Assembly (NCBI GenBank): GCA_017745115.1
Contig: JAGIAA010000017.1
Location: 1-51,609 of the forward strand
Source of the DNA: Sphingobium sp.
Lineage (GTDB): Bacteria; Pseudomonadota; Alphaproteobacteria; Sphingomonadales; Sphingomonadaceae
Direction: 5' to 3'
DNA length: 51,609 bases
The notes below the pieces were generated by a model. The model searched no databases and was not told where the DNA came from. It saw nothing but the letters and a program-made list of their open reading frames with translations. The position numbers and the translations under genes were made by a program. Below, piece by piece: positions 15,913 through 25,761 of the stretch (position 1 is its first letter; every line of letters begins with the position of its first letter).

Positions 15913-18669
15913 ATGGCCCTCCCCTCACTGCCGTCAGCGTTGCACGCGACTCATGCCGGGATCTGGCTGGCGCGCGCGGATGGCACGCTGTCCGTGCTCC
16001 AGCGCGGCGAGGCGCTGAGCCTTGCGGCAATTACGCCTTTGCTGCTCGTCAATGCGCCGCTGATCGGTGCGCGGCTGGGCAATCCGGATTTGCATGGGCT
16101 CGATCTGCTCGAGCTGTTCGCCTTTCTCTTCCCGGCGCAATTCGCCGTGCCCACGGTGGCGGGGCTGTCGCGGGCGATGGGGCTGGTGCCGCCGTCGAAC
16201 GACGAAGAGGCGGTGCGCGGCATCGCGACCATTGCGGCCGAAATGCTGGACTGGTGCGGCCGCGGCGACTGGGCCGAGCGCGAGGGCGCGTGGACGGCGC
16301 TGCGCCAGCTTGAGCGGCTGCGCTGGAATTGGGCGCCGCTGCTGCAGGGGCGGATCGCCCAGCCCGAACAGGCCGAGCGCTGGCTGTTCAGCCGCCTGCC
16401 GCAATGGGAGGAAGAACCGCCGCGCCAGCCGCCGCGCACCATCGTGCTGCCCGAGGAGGCTGTGCTCGACCGCCTCGCCGAACTGACCGGCACCGGCGCG
16501 GAGAAACGTGAAGGCCAGCGCGAATTCGCGCGCGAGACCGCCAAGATATTCGACCCGCGCCCGACGAACCGCGAACCCAATGTCGTGCTGGCCGAGGCGG
16601 GCACGGGGATCGGCAAGACGCTCGGCTATCTCGCGCCGGCGACGCTCTGGGCCGAAGAGGCGGGCGGCACCGTCTGGGTCTCGACCTACACCAAGGCGCT
16701 GCAGCGGCAACTGGATCGCGAGACGCGCCGCCATTATCCGAGCGACGCCGACTTCCGCCGCCATGTCGTCATCCGCAAGGGGCGGGAAAATTATCTCTGC
16801 CTGCTCAATCTCGAGGATGCGCTGCAAGGCGGCTTCGCGGGCCGCGCGGCGGTGCTGGCGCAGTTCGTGTCGCGCTGGGCAGGCTATTCACGCGATGGCG
16901 ACATGGTCGGCGGCGACATGCCGGGCTGGCTCCCTGCCCTGTTCCGGCGCGCGGGCGCGACCGCGCTGACCGACCGGCGCGGCGAATGCGTCTATGCCGG
17001 TTGCCCGCATTTCCGCAGCTGCTTCATCGAGCGCGCGGCGCGGGCGAGCGAACATGCCGACATCGTGATCGCCAACCATGCGCTGGTGATGATCTCCGCC
17101 GCGCGCGGGCGAGAGGGCCATGGCGCGCTCTCGCGTCTCGTGTTCGACGAAGGCCATCATCTCTTCGACGCCGCCGACGCGACCTTCGGCGCGGCGCTGA
17201 CCGGCCGCGAAGCGATCGAGCTGCGGCGCTGGGTGATCGGGCCGGAGAGTGCCAGCCGCAAGGGCCGCCGCCGCGGGCTTGCGGCGCGGCTCATGGACGT
17301 CTCCAGCTATGACGCGGAAGGCGCGGAAGCGATCGACGCGGCGTGCGAGGCAGCGCGGGCGCTTCCGGCAGATGAATGGCTGAAGCGCATCATCGACCGC
17401 GCCCCGCATGGCTCCGTCGAGAAGCTGCTCTCCGCCGTGCGCGACACCGTCTATGCGCGCGCCGAGCGCGACGGCAAGGACACCGATCCGGGCTATGGCC
17501 TGGAGATCGACCTGACCGAGGCGGACGGGCCGCTGATCGACGCGGCGACCGAGGCGGCGCGGGCGCTGGAGGCGCTGCTGGCGCCGCTACAGCGGCTCGG
17601 CAAGCGGCTAGTCGCCGTGATCGAACTGGCGCCGGACTGGCTCGATGGGCCGGCGCGCGCGCGCATCGACGGTGCGATCTCCGCGCTCGGCTGGCGCTGC
17701 GACCTGCTGATGAGTTGGATCGCGCTGCTGCTGCGCATCGGGGGACCGGCCGACCCCGACTTCGTCGACTGGCTCGCTGTGGATCGCGTCGAGGGCCGCG
17801 AATATGACATCGGCCTGCATCGCCACTGGCTCGACCCGACGCGACCGCTCGCGCAGACGGTGCTGAAGCCGGCGCACGGCGTGCTGGTCACATCGGCGAC
17901 GCTGCGCGCCGGCGGCGACTGGGACACGGCGGTCGCGCGTACGGGCGCTGCGCATATGGAAGGCGCGCCGCGCGTCTTCGATGTCGCGAGCCCGTTCGAT
18001 TATGGACGCCAGTCCGAAGTGCTGATCGTGACGGATGTGAAGCGCGGCGATCTCGCGGCGCTGGCCGGCGCCTATGCGCGGCTGATCGAAGCGGCGAATG
18101 GCGGCACGCTGGGGCTGTTCACGGCGATCCGGCGTCTCCGCTCGGTGCAGGCGCGCATCGCCGACCGGCTCGCGCAGATGGGGCTGCCGCTTTACGCCCA
18201 GCATGTCGATCCGCTCGACCCCGCGACACTGATCGACATGTTCCGCGACGATCCGCGCGCCTCGCTGCTCGGCACCGATGCCCTGCGCGACGGCATCGAC
18301 GTGCCCGGCGAATCGCTGCGGCTTGTCGTGATGGAAGGCGTGCCCTGGGCGAAGCCTTCGGTGCTGCACGCGGCCCGCAGGCAGGCAAGCGGCGCGCCGA
18401 CCGACTTCGACGACCGCCATGTCCGCGCCCGACTCGCGCAGGCCTTCGGGCGGCTGATCCGCCGGGCGGACGATGCGGGGCAGTTCGTCATCCTATCGGC
18501 CGCCATGCCGAGCCGGCTGCTCAGCGCCTTCCCGCCCGACACGCCGATCCGTCGCGTGCCGCTCGATGAAGCGATCGCCCGCGTGCGCAGCCGTCTTGGT
18601 TCGGAAACCCAAATCGGTTTAGACTCTCACGAGCCGGCACAGGGTCCGGGAGTCGATGGAGAGTCATGA
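15913..18669 (+). CDS. DinG/XPD-type Fe-S DNA helicase
   Basis: A 918-residue superfamily 2 helicase. The Walker A motif is AEAGTGIGKT (Lys235), the Walker B motif is DEGH (412-415), and IVIANHALV is the typical strand between them. The Fe-S cluster cysteines are in NYLCLLN and in GECVYAGCPHFRSC, as in XPD/DinG. The first 190 or so residues form an extra N-terminal domain of unknown role. Family members unwind 5'-3' at forks, D-loops or RNA-DNA hybrids and act in DNA repair. The last four bases overlap the next gene (ATGA), so the two are probably coupled. Confidence 0.88.
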   Translation: MALPSLPSALHATHAGIWLARADGTLSVLQRGEALSLAAITPLLLVNAPLIGARLGNPDLHGLDLLELFAFLFPAQFAVPTVAGLSRAMGLVPPSNDEEAVRGIATIAAEMLDWCGRGDWAEREGAWTALRQLERLRWNWAPLLQGRIAQPEQAERWLFSRLPQWEEEPPRQPPRTIVLPEEAVLDRLAELTGTGAEKREGQREFARETAKIFDPRPTNREPNVVLAEAGTGIGKTLGYLAPATLWAEEAGGTVWVSTYTKALQRQLDRETRRHYPSDADFRRHVVIRKGRENYLCLLNLEDALQGGFAGRAAVLAQFVSRWAGYSRDGDMVGGDMPGWLPALFRRAGATALTDRRGECVYAGCPHFRSCFIERAARASEHADIVIANHALVMISAARGREGHGALSRLVFDEGHHLFDAADATFGAALTGREAIELRRWVIGPESASRKGRRRGLAARLMDVSSYDAEGAEAIDAACEAARALPADEWLKRIIDRAPHGSVEKLLSAVRDTVYARAERDGKDTDPGYGLEIDLTEADGPLIDAATEAARALEALLAPLQRLGKRLVAVIELAPDWLDGPARARIDGAISALGWRCDLLMSWIALLLRIGGPADPDFVDWLAVDRVEGREYDIGLHRHWLDPTRPLAQTVLKPAHGVLVTSATLRAGGDWDTAVARTGAAHMEGAPRVFDVASPFDYGRQSEVLIVTDVKRGDLAALAGAYARLIEAANGGTLGLFTAIRRLRSVQARIADRLAQMGLPLYAQHVDPLDPATLIDMFRDDPRASLLGTDALRDGIDVPGESLRLVVMEGVPWAKPSVLHAARRQASGAPTDFDDRHVRARLAQAFGRLIRRADDAGQFVILSAAMPSRLLSAFPPDTPIRRVPLDEAIARVRSRLGSETQIGLDSHEPAQGPGVDGES

Positions 18670-19211
18670 AGACGGTCATCCTGCTGCGCCATGCCAAATC
18701 GGACTGGAGCGACATCACGCAGCGCGACTTCGACCGGCCACTCAATGGCCGCGGCGAGCGGGCGGCGGCACTCATGGGCCAATGGGCCAGGCGGGAAGCG
18801 CTGACGTTCGACGCGATCGTCGCCTCGCCCGCCGCCCGGGTGAAGGACACGCTCGGAACGTTCATGGAGAGCTACGGCACCCATCCGGAGCCGGCATGGG
18901 ACCAGCGCGTCTATCTCGCGTCGGCGGCGACCCTTGCCGATGTGATTTCAGAAGCCGACGATACAACCGACACGCTCCTGCTGATCGGACATAATCCCGG
19001 ACTTGCGGATTTCGTGCTCGGGCATGTTGCCGATGAGGACGAATCAGCCTTGCGCGACGATGTCGCCGAGAAATTCCCGACGGCGGCCATCGCCATATTG
19101 GATTTTCCGATCGACCATTGGCGGGACTTCGCCAAGGGGAGTGCCGGACAGCTGCGCCAATTCATCCGGCCCCGCGATCTTGATCCGGCGCTGGGGCCGG
19201 AACAGTTTTAG
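18666..19211 (+). CDS. SixA-like histidine phosphatase
   Basis: A 181-residue protein with the phosphoglycerate-mutase-like signature LLRHAKSDW, where His9 is the expected phospho-acceptor, and a second active-site block LLIGHNPGL. Length and the RHAKS form of the motif match SixA-type phosphohistidine phosphatases, which dephosphorylate histidine-phosphorylated proteins (the phosphotransfer domain of ArcB in E. coli). It overlaps the helicase gene by four bases. The true substrate is unknown. Confidence 0.85.
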   Translation: MKTVILLRHAKSDWSDITQRDFDRPLNGRGERAAALMGQWARREALTFDAIVASPAARVKDTLGTFMESYGTHPEPAWDQRVYLASAATLADVISEADDTTDTLLLIGHNPGLADFVLGHVADEDESALRDDVAEKFPTAAIAILDFPIDHWRDFAKGSAGQLRQFIRPRDLDPALGPEQF

Positions 19212-19238
19212 AGGCTGATCCACCCATGTTGAACCGCC

Positions 19239-19320
19239 CGTCATTGCGAGCCGTGCGAAGCAATCCAGGGCGAGCAAGATCGGCCTGGATTGCCGCGCGA
19301 CTTCGTCGCTCGCCATGACG
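19239..19320. repeat. Palindromic intergenic repeat (REP-like, CATTGCGAG type)
   Basis: An 82-base imperfect palindrome. The outer arms are CGTCATTGCGAG and CTCGCCATGACG; the inner arms GCAATCCAGG and CCTGGATTGC are exact complements. Elements with this sequence are dispersed in sphingomonad and other alphaproteobacterial genomes. It lies between two genes that converge on it and could act as a bidirectional terminator or mRNA stabiliser. Confidence 0.8.
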
Positions 19321-19418
19321 CTTCAGATTTGTCCGATCGACTTCAGGACCGACATTCAGCTCTGAGGGCCTGCAAATGGCGGGTTTTCGTCAGCTCATCG
19401 TCTGAATGCCCGTCGATC

Positions 19419-19877
19419 TCAATCAGCGTTGATCGCTTCTTTCAGATTTTCGCGAATGACCGTCAGCCGCGCGATGAGCAGCGCGATATCCGGACCGTCG
19501 ATCTGGCTCGCAGCGCCGAATGCCGGCCGCCGCTCACCGCCCAGCGCCAGTTCGGGCTGTGCCGAGCGGTCACCGGCAAAAGCCGGGGCGGCAGCTTGCG
19601 GCGCCAACGGCGGAGCAGGCTCGGCCGGCTCAGGCTCGCTCTTGCCGTCCAATACGCGCTGCGCCCCACGCACCGTGAAGCCCTGCTCGTTGAGCAATTG
19701 ATTGATTCGCTTGGCGACGAGCACGTCACCGGGCCGATAGTAGCGGCGATTCCCTGAACGCTGGAGGGGCTTAAGCTGCGGAAAGCGGCTTTCCCAATAG
19801 CGCAGGATATGCTGCGCAACGCCGAGTTCTTCGGCCAACTCGCCAATGGTCAGAAACGCGCCGTCAGCTTTGTCCAT
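19419..19877 (-). CDS. MerR-family transcriptional regulator
   Basis: A 152-residue protein with an N-terminal MerR winged-helix domain (about 8-75): LTIGELAEELGVAQHILRYWE, then RRYYRPGDVLVAKRINQLL. The C-terminal half is Ala/Pro-rich and ends in a short helix, without the usual metal- or drug-binding cysteines. A MerR-like gene next to ihfA is a recurrent arrangement in alphaproteobacteria. It is the last gene of the minus-strand rpmF-plsX-fabH-ihfA block. Its ligand and targets are unknown. Confidence 0.85.
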   Translation of the reverse strand: MDKADGAFLTIGELAEELGVAQHILRYWESRFPQLKPLQRSGNRRYYRPGDVLVAKRINQLLNEQGFTVRGAQRVLDGKSEPEPAEPAPPLAPQAAAPAFAGDRSAQPELALGGERRPAFGAASQIDGPDIALLIARLTVIRENLKEAINAD

Positions 19878-19921
19878 GCCTCATAGTGCACCGGTTGCGC
19901 CGCAACGGTCAACCGGCCCGC

Positions 19922-20218
19922 TCAGTTACCTGAGACGCGCTCCCGCAACGACTGGCTTGGCCGGAAGGTCAAAACCCGTCGCGGCGTGATCGGCACCTCG
20001 ATCCCTGTCTTGGGATTGCGGCCGATACGTTCGTTCTTGTCGCGCAGCACGAACGTTCCGAAACCAGAGATTTTCACATTCTGGCCAGTCGTCAGTGCAT
20101 CGGTCACCAGATCGAGCACCTGCTCGACCAGTTCGGCCGATTCAGCGCGCGACAGCCCAACCTGCTTGTTCAGAAGTTCCGCGATATCCGCGCGTGTCAA
20201 TGTTTCATCCGAGCTCAT
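19922..20218 (-). CDS. ihfA: Integration host factor subunit alpha
   Basis: A 98-residue HU/IHF-family protein: [19 protein letters not shown] at the start, the [20 protein letters not shown] core and the DNA-intercalating arm with [22 protein letters not shown] alpha pairs with IHF beta and bends DNA sharply in replication, transcription and recombination. The fabH stop lies 159 bases upstream on the same strand; merR is 44 bases downstream. The leader is long enough for its own promoter, but I cannot identify one. Confidence 0.95.
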   Translation of the reverse strand: MSSDETLTRADIAELLNKQVGLSRAESAELVEQVLDLVTDALTTGQNVKISGFGTFVLRDKNERIGRNPKTGIEVPITPRRVLTFRPSQSLRERVSGN

Positions 20219-20377
20219 TTTGCCCCCAAATGCCCAGGGTCGAACCTTTGGCCCCCCGCCAGTCCGACCAGCCGTGTCTGCGGCAGATTCTCAGCCTTTG
20301 CAACATCGCTCGCGTTCCCTCGAGGAACCATCTTTAGCACTGAACCGGGGCGAAAAATATAAGTGTCTGCTTTCCGG

Positions 20378-21349
20378 TCAGTATCTAAGGATGGAGGCAC
20401 CCCAAGTGAACCCGCCGCCCATTGCTTCCAATATGACGATGTGACCGGGCTGAATCCGCCCATCCCGAACAGCCGTATCCAGCGCGAGCGGGACCGAAGC
20501 CGCCGACGTGTTGGCATGACGATCCACAGTCACCACGATTCGCTCGGGCGCCAGCCCGAGCTTGCGGGCCGTGGCATCGAGGATGCGGGCATTGGCTTGA
20601 TGCGGCACGACCCAATCCACGTCGTCGGAGGCAATACCCGATGCCTCCAGCACCTCGCCCATTACGGCGGCGAGATTGACGACGGCATGACGGAACACAT
20701 CCTGCCCCTTCATGCGCACCTTGCCGACCGTGCCGGTGGTCGAAGGCCCGCCATCGACATTGAGCAGATTGTTGTAGCGTCCATCGGCATGGAGCCGGCT
20801 GGCGAGAATGCCGCGGCCGGAGGCTTCATCGCTCTCTTCGGCACGCAGCACGATGGCGCCGGCACCGTCGCCGAACAGGACGCAGGTCGTGCGGTCCTCC
20901 CAATCGAGGATGCGGCTGAAGGTCTCGGCGCCGATGACCAGGGCCGTCTTCGCCGCGCCGCCGCGCAACATGTTGTCCGCAACCGTCACACCGTAGAGGA
21001 AGCCTGAACAGACGGCGGCGACATCGAAGGCAATGCAATCGTCGATGCCGAGCGCGGCCTGCACGGTCGTGGCGCTGGCCGGGAATGTCTGGTCCGGCGT
21101 GGCCGTCGCAAGAATGATCAGGTCGATATCGCTTGCCGCCATGCCGGCCATGTCGAGCGCGCGGCGCGCCGCGTCGGTCGCGAGCGTCGCCGTCGTCTCG
21201 CCCTCGCCCGCTATGTAGCGCTCCCGGATCCCCGTGCGGCCGACGATCCACTCGTCGCTCGTGTCCACCATGGTCGCAAGCTCGGCGTTGGTCATGCGGC
21301 GCCGCGGCAGGGCCGAGCCCGTGCCGAGAATCACGGAGCGAAGCGTCAT
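20378..21349 (-). CDS. fabH: 3-oxoacyl-[acyl-carrier-protein] synthase III
   Basis: A 323-residue KAS III enzyme that condenses an acyl-CoA primer with malonyl-ACP to start fatty-acid synthesis. The catalytic triad is seen as Cys114 in [11 protein letters not shown], histidine in VPHQANARI and asparagine in HANTSAAS. Length is standard. The start overlaps the plsX stop (ATGA), so expression is coupled to plsX, linking fatty-acid initiation with phospholipid synthesis. Confidence 0.95.
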   Translation of the reverse strand: MTLRSVILGTGSALPRRRMTNAELATMVDTSDEWIVGRTGIRERYIAGEGETTATLATDAARRALDMAGMAASDIDLIILATATPDQTFPASATTVQAALGIDDCIAFDVAAVCSGFLYGVTVADNMLRGGAAKTALVIGAETFSRILDWEDRTTCVLFGDGAGAIVLRAEESDEASGRGILASRLHADGRYNNLLNVDGGPSTTGTVGKVRMKGQDVFRHAVVNLAAVMGEVLEASGIASDDVDWVVPHQANARILDATARKLGLAPERIVVTVDRHANTSAASVPLALDTAVRDGRIQPGHIVILEAMGGGFTWGASILRY

Positions 21350-22392
21350 TTGGCGGCCAATTCCTCGCGTCCTACGGCCCCCATGCAGGCCAGGTCTTCG
21401 GCAATGCGGGCCGAAAGATCATCCTCGACCAGCCGTGCCGCAACATGAATGGCGTTGGCAATGCCTTTCTCGTCGGCGCCGCCGTGACTCTTCACGACGA
21501 TGCCATTGAGACCGAGGAAGACCGCACCGTTGTGATTGTTCGGGTCGAGATGGTGCTTGAGCAGGTGCATGGCCGGCTTCGAGATCAGGAAGCCGAGCTT
21601 CGAGCGCAGCGAACTCGTGAAGGCGCGGCGCAGCACGTCGGTCACGAAACGCGCCGTTCCCTCGGCTGTCTTGAGCGCCACATTGCCAGCAAAGCCCTCG
21701 GCGACGATCACGTCGGCCTCGCCATAACCGATCTTGTCGCCCTCGATGAAGCCATCGAAGCGCAGCGGCAGCGCGGTCGTGCTGCGCAGGACGGCCGCAG
21801 CATCGCGAATCTCGTCCGTACCCTTGAGTTCCTCGGTGCCGATGTTGAGCAGCCGCACGCGCGGCTTGGCGAGGTCGAGCAGGGTGCGCGCATAAGCGGC
21901 GCCCATCACGGCGAATTGCACGAGGTTGTGCGCCTCGCATTCGGTGTTCGCACCGAGATCGAGCATGACGGCATCATTGTCGCCGAGCGTCGGCAGCAGT
22001 GCCGCCAGTGCGGGCCGGTCGATACCGGGAAGCGTACGCAGCGCAAGCTTGGACATGGCCATGAGCGCGCCCGTATTGCCCGCCGAGACGGCGGCGCCAG
22101 CGGTGCCGTCCTTCACGGCCTGGATGGCAAGCCCCATAGAGCTGCCGCGCGACTGGCGCAGGGCCTGGCTGGGCTTGTCGGTCGCCGCGACGACCAAGTC
22201 GGTATGAATGATCTCGGCCACGGCCGAGAGATTGGGGTGATTCTTCAGCGCATCGCGGATCTGCGCCTCATCGCCGTACAGCGCATAAGTGAGCGCAGGG
22301 TGGCGCCGGCGTGCCAGTGCGACGCCCGCGACCATGACGCGCACGCCTTCGTCACCGCCCATCGCATCAATCGCGATCCGCGGTGCAGTCAC
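21346..22392 (-). CDS. plsX: Phosphate acyltransferase PlsX
   Basis: A 348-residue enzyme that makes acyl-phosphate from acyl-ACP for phosphatidic acid synthesis; it acts at the membrane surface. The N-terminus [18 protein letters not shown] and the block [14 protein letters not shown] are diagnostic. It lies 23 bases downstream of rpmF and overlaps fabH by four bases, the usual bacterial rpmF-plsX-fabH order. Confidence 0.96.
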   Translation of the reverse strand: MTAPRIAIDAMGGDEGVRVMVAGVALARRRHPALTYALYGDEAQIRDALKNHPNLSAVAEIIHTDLVVAATDKPSQALRQSRGSSMGLAIQAVKDGTAGAAVSAGNTGALMAMSKLALRTLPGIDRPALAALLPTLGDNDAVMLDLGANTECEAHNLVQFAVMGAAYARTLLDLAKPRVRLLNIGTEELKGTDEIRDAAAVLRSTTALPLRFDGFIEGDKIGYGEADVIVAEGFAGNVALKTAEGTARFVTDVLRRAFTSSLRSKLGFLISKPAMHLLKHHLDPNNHNGAVFLGLNGIVVKSHGGADEKGIANAIHVAARLVEDDLSARIAEDLACMGAVGREELAAK

Positions 22393-22415
22393 TGCTTTAC
22401 CCCCCGTTCCGGGAC

Positions 22416-22595
22416 TCAGGCGCCGATGGCGACGACTTCGCGGCCGTTATAGTGCCCGCAGGACGGGCAGAGATTGTGAGGACGCTTCAGTTCGCCGCAG
22501 TTCGAGCATTCCTGAAATGCTTCGACAGCCAGCTTGTCATGGCTACGGCGCATGCCGCGCTTGGACGGCGAAGTTTTTCTCTTAGGGACAGCCAT
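22416..22595 (-). CDS. rpmF: 50S ribosomal protein L32
   Basis: A 59-residue protein starting [20 protein letters not shown]. Four cysteines in a CxxC...CxxC arrangement (Cys30, Cys33, Cys43, Cys46) show the zinc-binding form of L32. It is the first gene of the plsX-fabH operon. It is short and easy to miss; the frame starts at CAT 22593-22595 on the minus strand. Confidence 0.95.
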   Translation of the reverse strand: MAVPKRKTSPSKRGMRRSHDKLAVEAFQECSNCGELKRPHNLCPSCGHYNGREVVAIGA

Positions 22596-22780
22596 GCGGG
22601 CACCTGTTCAATTCATCAAAGTTTCAAAGCCTTATCGCCTGCCTTGGCCGTTGCGCTACACATAGACGGCCACGAGGGGCCGCAGCCAGCGCGGCCGGGG
22701 CATTTGCGAGAGTGTGCGCCTATAGCGTTTTTTTGCACGGGCGCAACCGGATTCATCGCGGAAAAAGCGGGACAAATCCG

Positions 22781-23458
22781 TTATTCGCTATGGGCCAGAC
22801 CGGTAACCTGATCGGCGACATAGGGATTGGTCGCCCGCTCATGCGCGAAGCTGCTCGGCTGACCATGGCCGGGCACGAAAATCGTGTCGCCGCCCAGCGG
22901 CCAGAGCTTTTTGGTGATCGAGGCGATCAAATCCTCATGATTGCCGCGCGGAAAATCCGTGCGGCCGATCGAGCCCTGGAACAGCACGTCCCCGACCATT
23001 GCGAGCTTGGAGGCAGGATGATGGAAAACGACGTGGCCGGGCGTGTGGCCCGGGCAATGGATCACGTCGAGGGTGAGTTCGCCGACCGTCACCGTGTCGC
23101 CATCGACAAGCCAGCGGTCGGGCTCGAAAGGCGAGCCGGACAGGCCCCATTTGCGGCCGTCCTCCTCCAGCTTCTCGATCCAGAACCGGTCGTCCTCATG
23201 CGGCCCCTCGATCGGCAGACCAAGCTCCTGCGCCAGGATGCCGGCCTGGCCGCAATGGTCGATATGGCCGTGCGTCACGAGGATCTTCTCGAGCGTCACG
23301 CCGTGCTGTTCGACCGCCTTCTTGAGGCGCGGCAAGTCCCCGCCGGGATCCACCAGCGCGCCCAGCATCGTCTTCGTGCACCAGATGAGCGAGCAGTTCT
23401 GTTCGAAAGCCGTCACCGGGATCATCGCGGCGCGCATCGGGGGATTATCGGTTGTCAT
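22781..23458 (-). CDS. MBL-fold metallo-hydrolase (glyoxalase II-like)
   Basis: A 225-residue metallo-beta-lactamase-fold protein with the metal motif THGHIDH (His63, His65, Asp67, His68), a second histidine in CPGHTPGH and an aspartate in VGDVLFQGSIGRTD. The GSIGRTDFPRG block is typical of glyoxalase II-like or persulfide-dioxygenase-like hydrolases. I used the ATG at 23456-23458; Met8 and Met12 are alternatives because none has a clear ribosome binding site. It lies 31 bases downstream of the sirtuin gene, probably in one operon. Confidence 0.85.
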   Translation of the reverse strand: MTTDNPPMRAAMIPVTAFEQNCSLIWCTKTMLGALVDPGGDLPRLKKAVEQHGVTLEKILVTHGHIDHCGQAGILAQELGLPIEGPHEDDRFWIEKLEEDGRKWGLSGSPFEPDRWLVDGDTVTVGELTLDVIHCPGHTPGHVVFHHPASKLAMVGDVLFQGSIGRTDFPRGNHEDLIASITKKLWPLGGDTIFVPGHGQPSSFAHERATNPYVADQVTGLAHSE

Positions 23459-23489
23459 TGCCGCGATGTGGCAGGCGGACGGGTCCTGT

Positions 23490-24188
23490 TCAAGCCAGCA
23501 GTTCGTCGATCCAGGCCGGCACGAGGCGGCTCGCAGGACCGTGACGGCATTCGTCGAACCAGGCGCTGCCTTCGGAAGGCTCGAGGTTGAGTTCCAGCGT
23601 CCGGGCACCATGGGCTCGCGCCATGCGCACGAAACCGGCGGCGGGATAGACCGCGCCTGACGTGCCGATGGAGACGAAGAGATCGGCCCGGGAGAGCGCA
23701 GTCTCGATCCGGTCCATGTCGTACGGAATTTCGCCGAAGAAGACGATGTCGGGGCGCAGCGCGGGCGCGCCACAGGCGTTGCAGGCCGCGCCGACGGGCA
23801 TATCGCCCTGCCAGGGGGACTGGTCGCCGCAATGGGCGCAGAGGGCCGAGTTCAGCTGGCCGTGCATATGCAGCAGGCGCTTTGCCCCGGCGCGCTCATG
23901 GAGATCGTCGACATTCTGGGTGACGATGAGCAGTTCGCCTGGCCAAGCGGCGTCCAGCCGGGCGAGCGCTTCATGGGCGGGGTTGGGCCTCACCGCAGCA
24001 AGCGCGGCGCGGCGTGCATCGTAAAAGCCGTGCACCAGCTGCGGGTCGTGTGCGAGTGCCTGGGGCGTGCAGACATCCTCGATTCGATGTTGCGCCCATA
24101 GGCCGTCGCCCGAGCGAAATGTCTCGAGTCCGCTCTCCGCCGAAATTCCGGCGCCAGTCAGGATGACAAGTCCGCGCGAGTCTGGCAT
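23490..24188 (-). CDS. cobB: NAD-dependent protein deacylase (sirtuin)
   Basis: A 232-residue class III sirtuin. NAD-binding motifs GAGISAES (12-19) and TQNVDDLHERAG, the catalytic His109 in LLHMHG and four zinc cysteines (117, 120, 136, 139) are all present. Tyr56 and Arg59 in FYDARR form the YxxR pair that binds succinyl or malonyl groups in SIRT5/CobB, so desuccinylation is likely besides deacetylation. An upstream in-frame ATG at 24224 is possible, but MPDSRGLVILTGAG is a better family start. It is divergent from dapB by 41 bases. Confidence 0.92.
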   Translation of the reverse strand: MPDSRGLVILTGAGISAESGLETFRSGDGLWAQHRIEDVCTPQALAHDPQLVHGFYDARRAALAAVRPNPAHEALARLDAAWPGELLIVTQNVDDLHERAGAKRLLHMHGQLNSALCAHCGDQSPWQGDMPVGAACNACGAPALRPDIVFFGEIPYDMDRIETALSRADLFVSIGTSGAVYPAAGFVRMARAHGARTLELNLEPSEGSAWFDECRHGPASRLVPAWIDELLA

Positions 24189-24229
24189 CGGCGCTCTGTG
24201 ACAGCCAGAGCCAAGGGGACGCAAGGGCC

Positions 24230-24997
24230 ATGACGTCGATCGGAATCTTCGGAGCGCGCGGGCGCATGGGCCAGGCGATCGCGCAGGCGGCCGCCGAGGC
24301 GGGACTCGACGTCGCCGGCGGCACGGACGGAGCAGCGGGCGGCACCATCGGTGCCCAGAACGCCGCGATCACGACTGACGCGGCCGAGCTGGCCCAGACC
24401 GCCGATATCCTCATCGACTTTTCCGTGCCGGCTGCGCTCAAGGCCAATCTCGCCGCATGCATTGCCGCCGGAAAGCCGCTGCTGATCGGAACCACGGGCC
24501 TCGCCGCCGCGCATCACGAAGCGATCGACGAGGCGGCGAAGTCGATTGCGGTGCTGCAGACCGGGAATACCTCGCTCGGCGTCAACCTGCTCGCGGCGCT
24601 GGTGCGCGAGGCGGCGCAGCGGCTGGGCGACGACTGGGACATCGAGATTCTCGAGATGCACCACAAGCATAAGGTCGACGCGCCCTCCGGCACGGCAATA
24701 CTGCTCGGCGAAGCCGCGGCGGCCGGACGGAACATCACGCTCGCCCATCACAGCGCGCGCGGCCGCGACGGCATGACCGGCGCCCGCAAGGCCGGCGATA
24801 TCGGCTTTGCGGCGCTGCGCGGCGGATCGGTCGCGGGCGACCATATGGTCATCCTGGCCAGCGAGGGCGAACGCATCGAGCTCGGTCATCGCGCGGAGAA
24901 CCGCACAATCTTCGCCAAGGGAGCGATCAAGGGCGCGCAATGGCTGCTCGGCCGCGCGCCGGGGCGATACAGCATGGCGGACGTGCTGGGGCTCTAG
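24230..24997 (+). CDS. dapB: 4-hydroxy-tetrahydrodipicolinate reductase
   Basis: A 255-residue enzyme of the lysine/diaminopimelate pathway, using NAD(P)H. It has the nucleotide-binding GIFGARGRMGQAI at the N-terminus and the family signature EMHHKHKVDAPSGTA, which carries the catalytic histidine and lysine. Length is standard. nth follows after three bases, so the two are co-transcribed. Confidence 0.96.
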   Translation: MTSIGIFGARGRMGQAIAQAAAEAGLDVAGGTDGAAGGTIGAQNAAITTDAAELAQTADILIDFSVPAALKANLAACIAAGKPLLIGTTGLAAAHHEAIDEAAKSIAVLQTGNTSLGVNLLAALVREAAQRLGDDWDIEILEMHHKHKVDAPSGTAILLGEAAAAGRNITLAHHSARGRDGMTGARKAGDIGFAALRGGSVAGDHMVILASEGERIELGHRAENRTIFAKGAIKGAQWLLGRAPGRYSMADVLGL

Positions 24998-25000
24998 GGC

Positions 25001-25660
25001 ATGGCCGCGAGGCAGCTCAACCGCGAGCAGATCTTCGAGCTGTTCTCGCGGCTGGCCGAGGGCAATCCCGCACCGAAGACCGAGCTCGAATATGGCAACG
25101 ACTATCAGCTGCTGGTCGCGGTGACGCTCTCTGCGCAGGCGACGGACGTCGGCGTCAACAAGGCGACGCGGGCGCTCTTCGAGACGGTCAAGACGCCGGC
25201 GCAGATGGTCGCGCTGGGCGAAGCGAAGCTCAAGGAGCACATCAAGACCATCGGCCTGTTCAACACCAAGGCCAAGAATGTGATCGCGCTCTCCGAGATG
25301 CTGGTCCGCGATCATGACGGGCAGGTGCCGCGCGACCGGGATGTGCTGACGCAGCTGCCGGGCGTCGGGCGCAAGACGGCGAATGTCGTGCTCAATACCG
25401 CGTTCGGGGAAGAGACGTTCGCGGTCGACACGCATATCTTCCGCGTCGCCAACCGGACGGGACTGGCGCCGGGAAAGAATGTTGTGGTTGTCGAGAAGGG
25501 CCTCGAGAAGCGCGTGCCGCAGCCGTTCAGGCGCGACGCTCATCACTGGCTGATCCTGCATGGCCGATATGTCTGCAAGGCGCGCAGACCGGAATGCTGG
25601 CGCTGCGTGATCGCGGATATCTGCCTGTTCACGGACAAGACGCCCGCCCCTCCGAAATGA
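25001..25660 (+). CDS. nth: Endonuclease III
   Basis: A 219-residue DNA glycosylase/AP lyase that removes oxidised pyrimidines. The helix-hairpin-helix LPGVGRKTANVVLN carries the catalytic lysine, and the essential aspartate is in FAVDTHIFRV. The [4Fe-4S] ligands show the exact C-x6-C-x2-C-x5-C spacing near the C-terminus. It follows dapB by three bases. A small 5-bp hairpin (AGTCC/GGACT, 25661-25675) sits immediately after the stop codon. Confidence 0.95.
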   Translation: MAARQLNREQIFELFSRLAEGNPAPKTELEYGNDYQLLVAVTLSAQATDVGVNKATRALFETVKTPAQMVALGEAKLKEHIKTIGLFNTKAKNVIALSEMLVRDHDGQVPRDRDVLTQLPGVGRKTANVVLNTAFGEETFAVDTHIFRVANRTGLAPGKNVVVVEKGLEKRVPQPFRRDAHHWLILHGRYVCKARRPECWRCVIADICLFTDKTPAPPK

Positions 25661-25761
25661 AGTCCGAAATGGACTAGTATAGCCTGTCCTATTTCCTGCC
25701 TTCCTTGGCCTAGGCTTGTCGGCGGCGCTCCGGCCGCAAGCAGCCAGGGAGGCGTCAGCCC

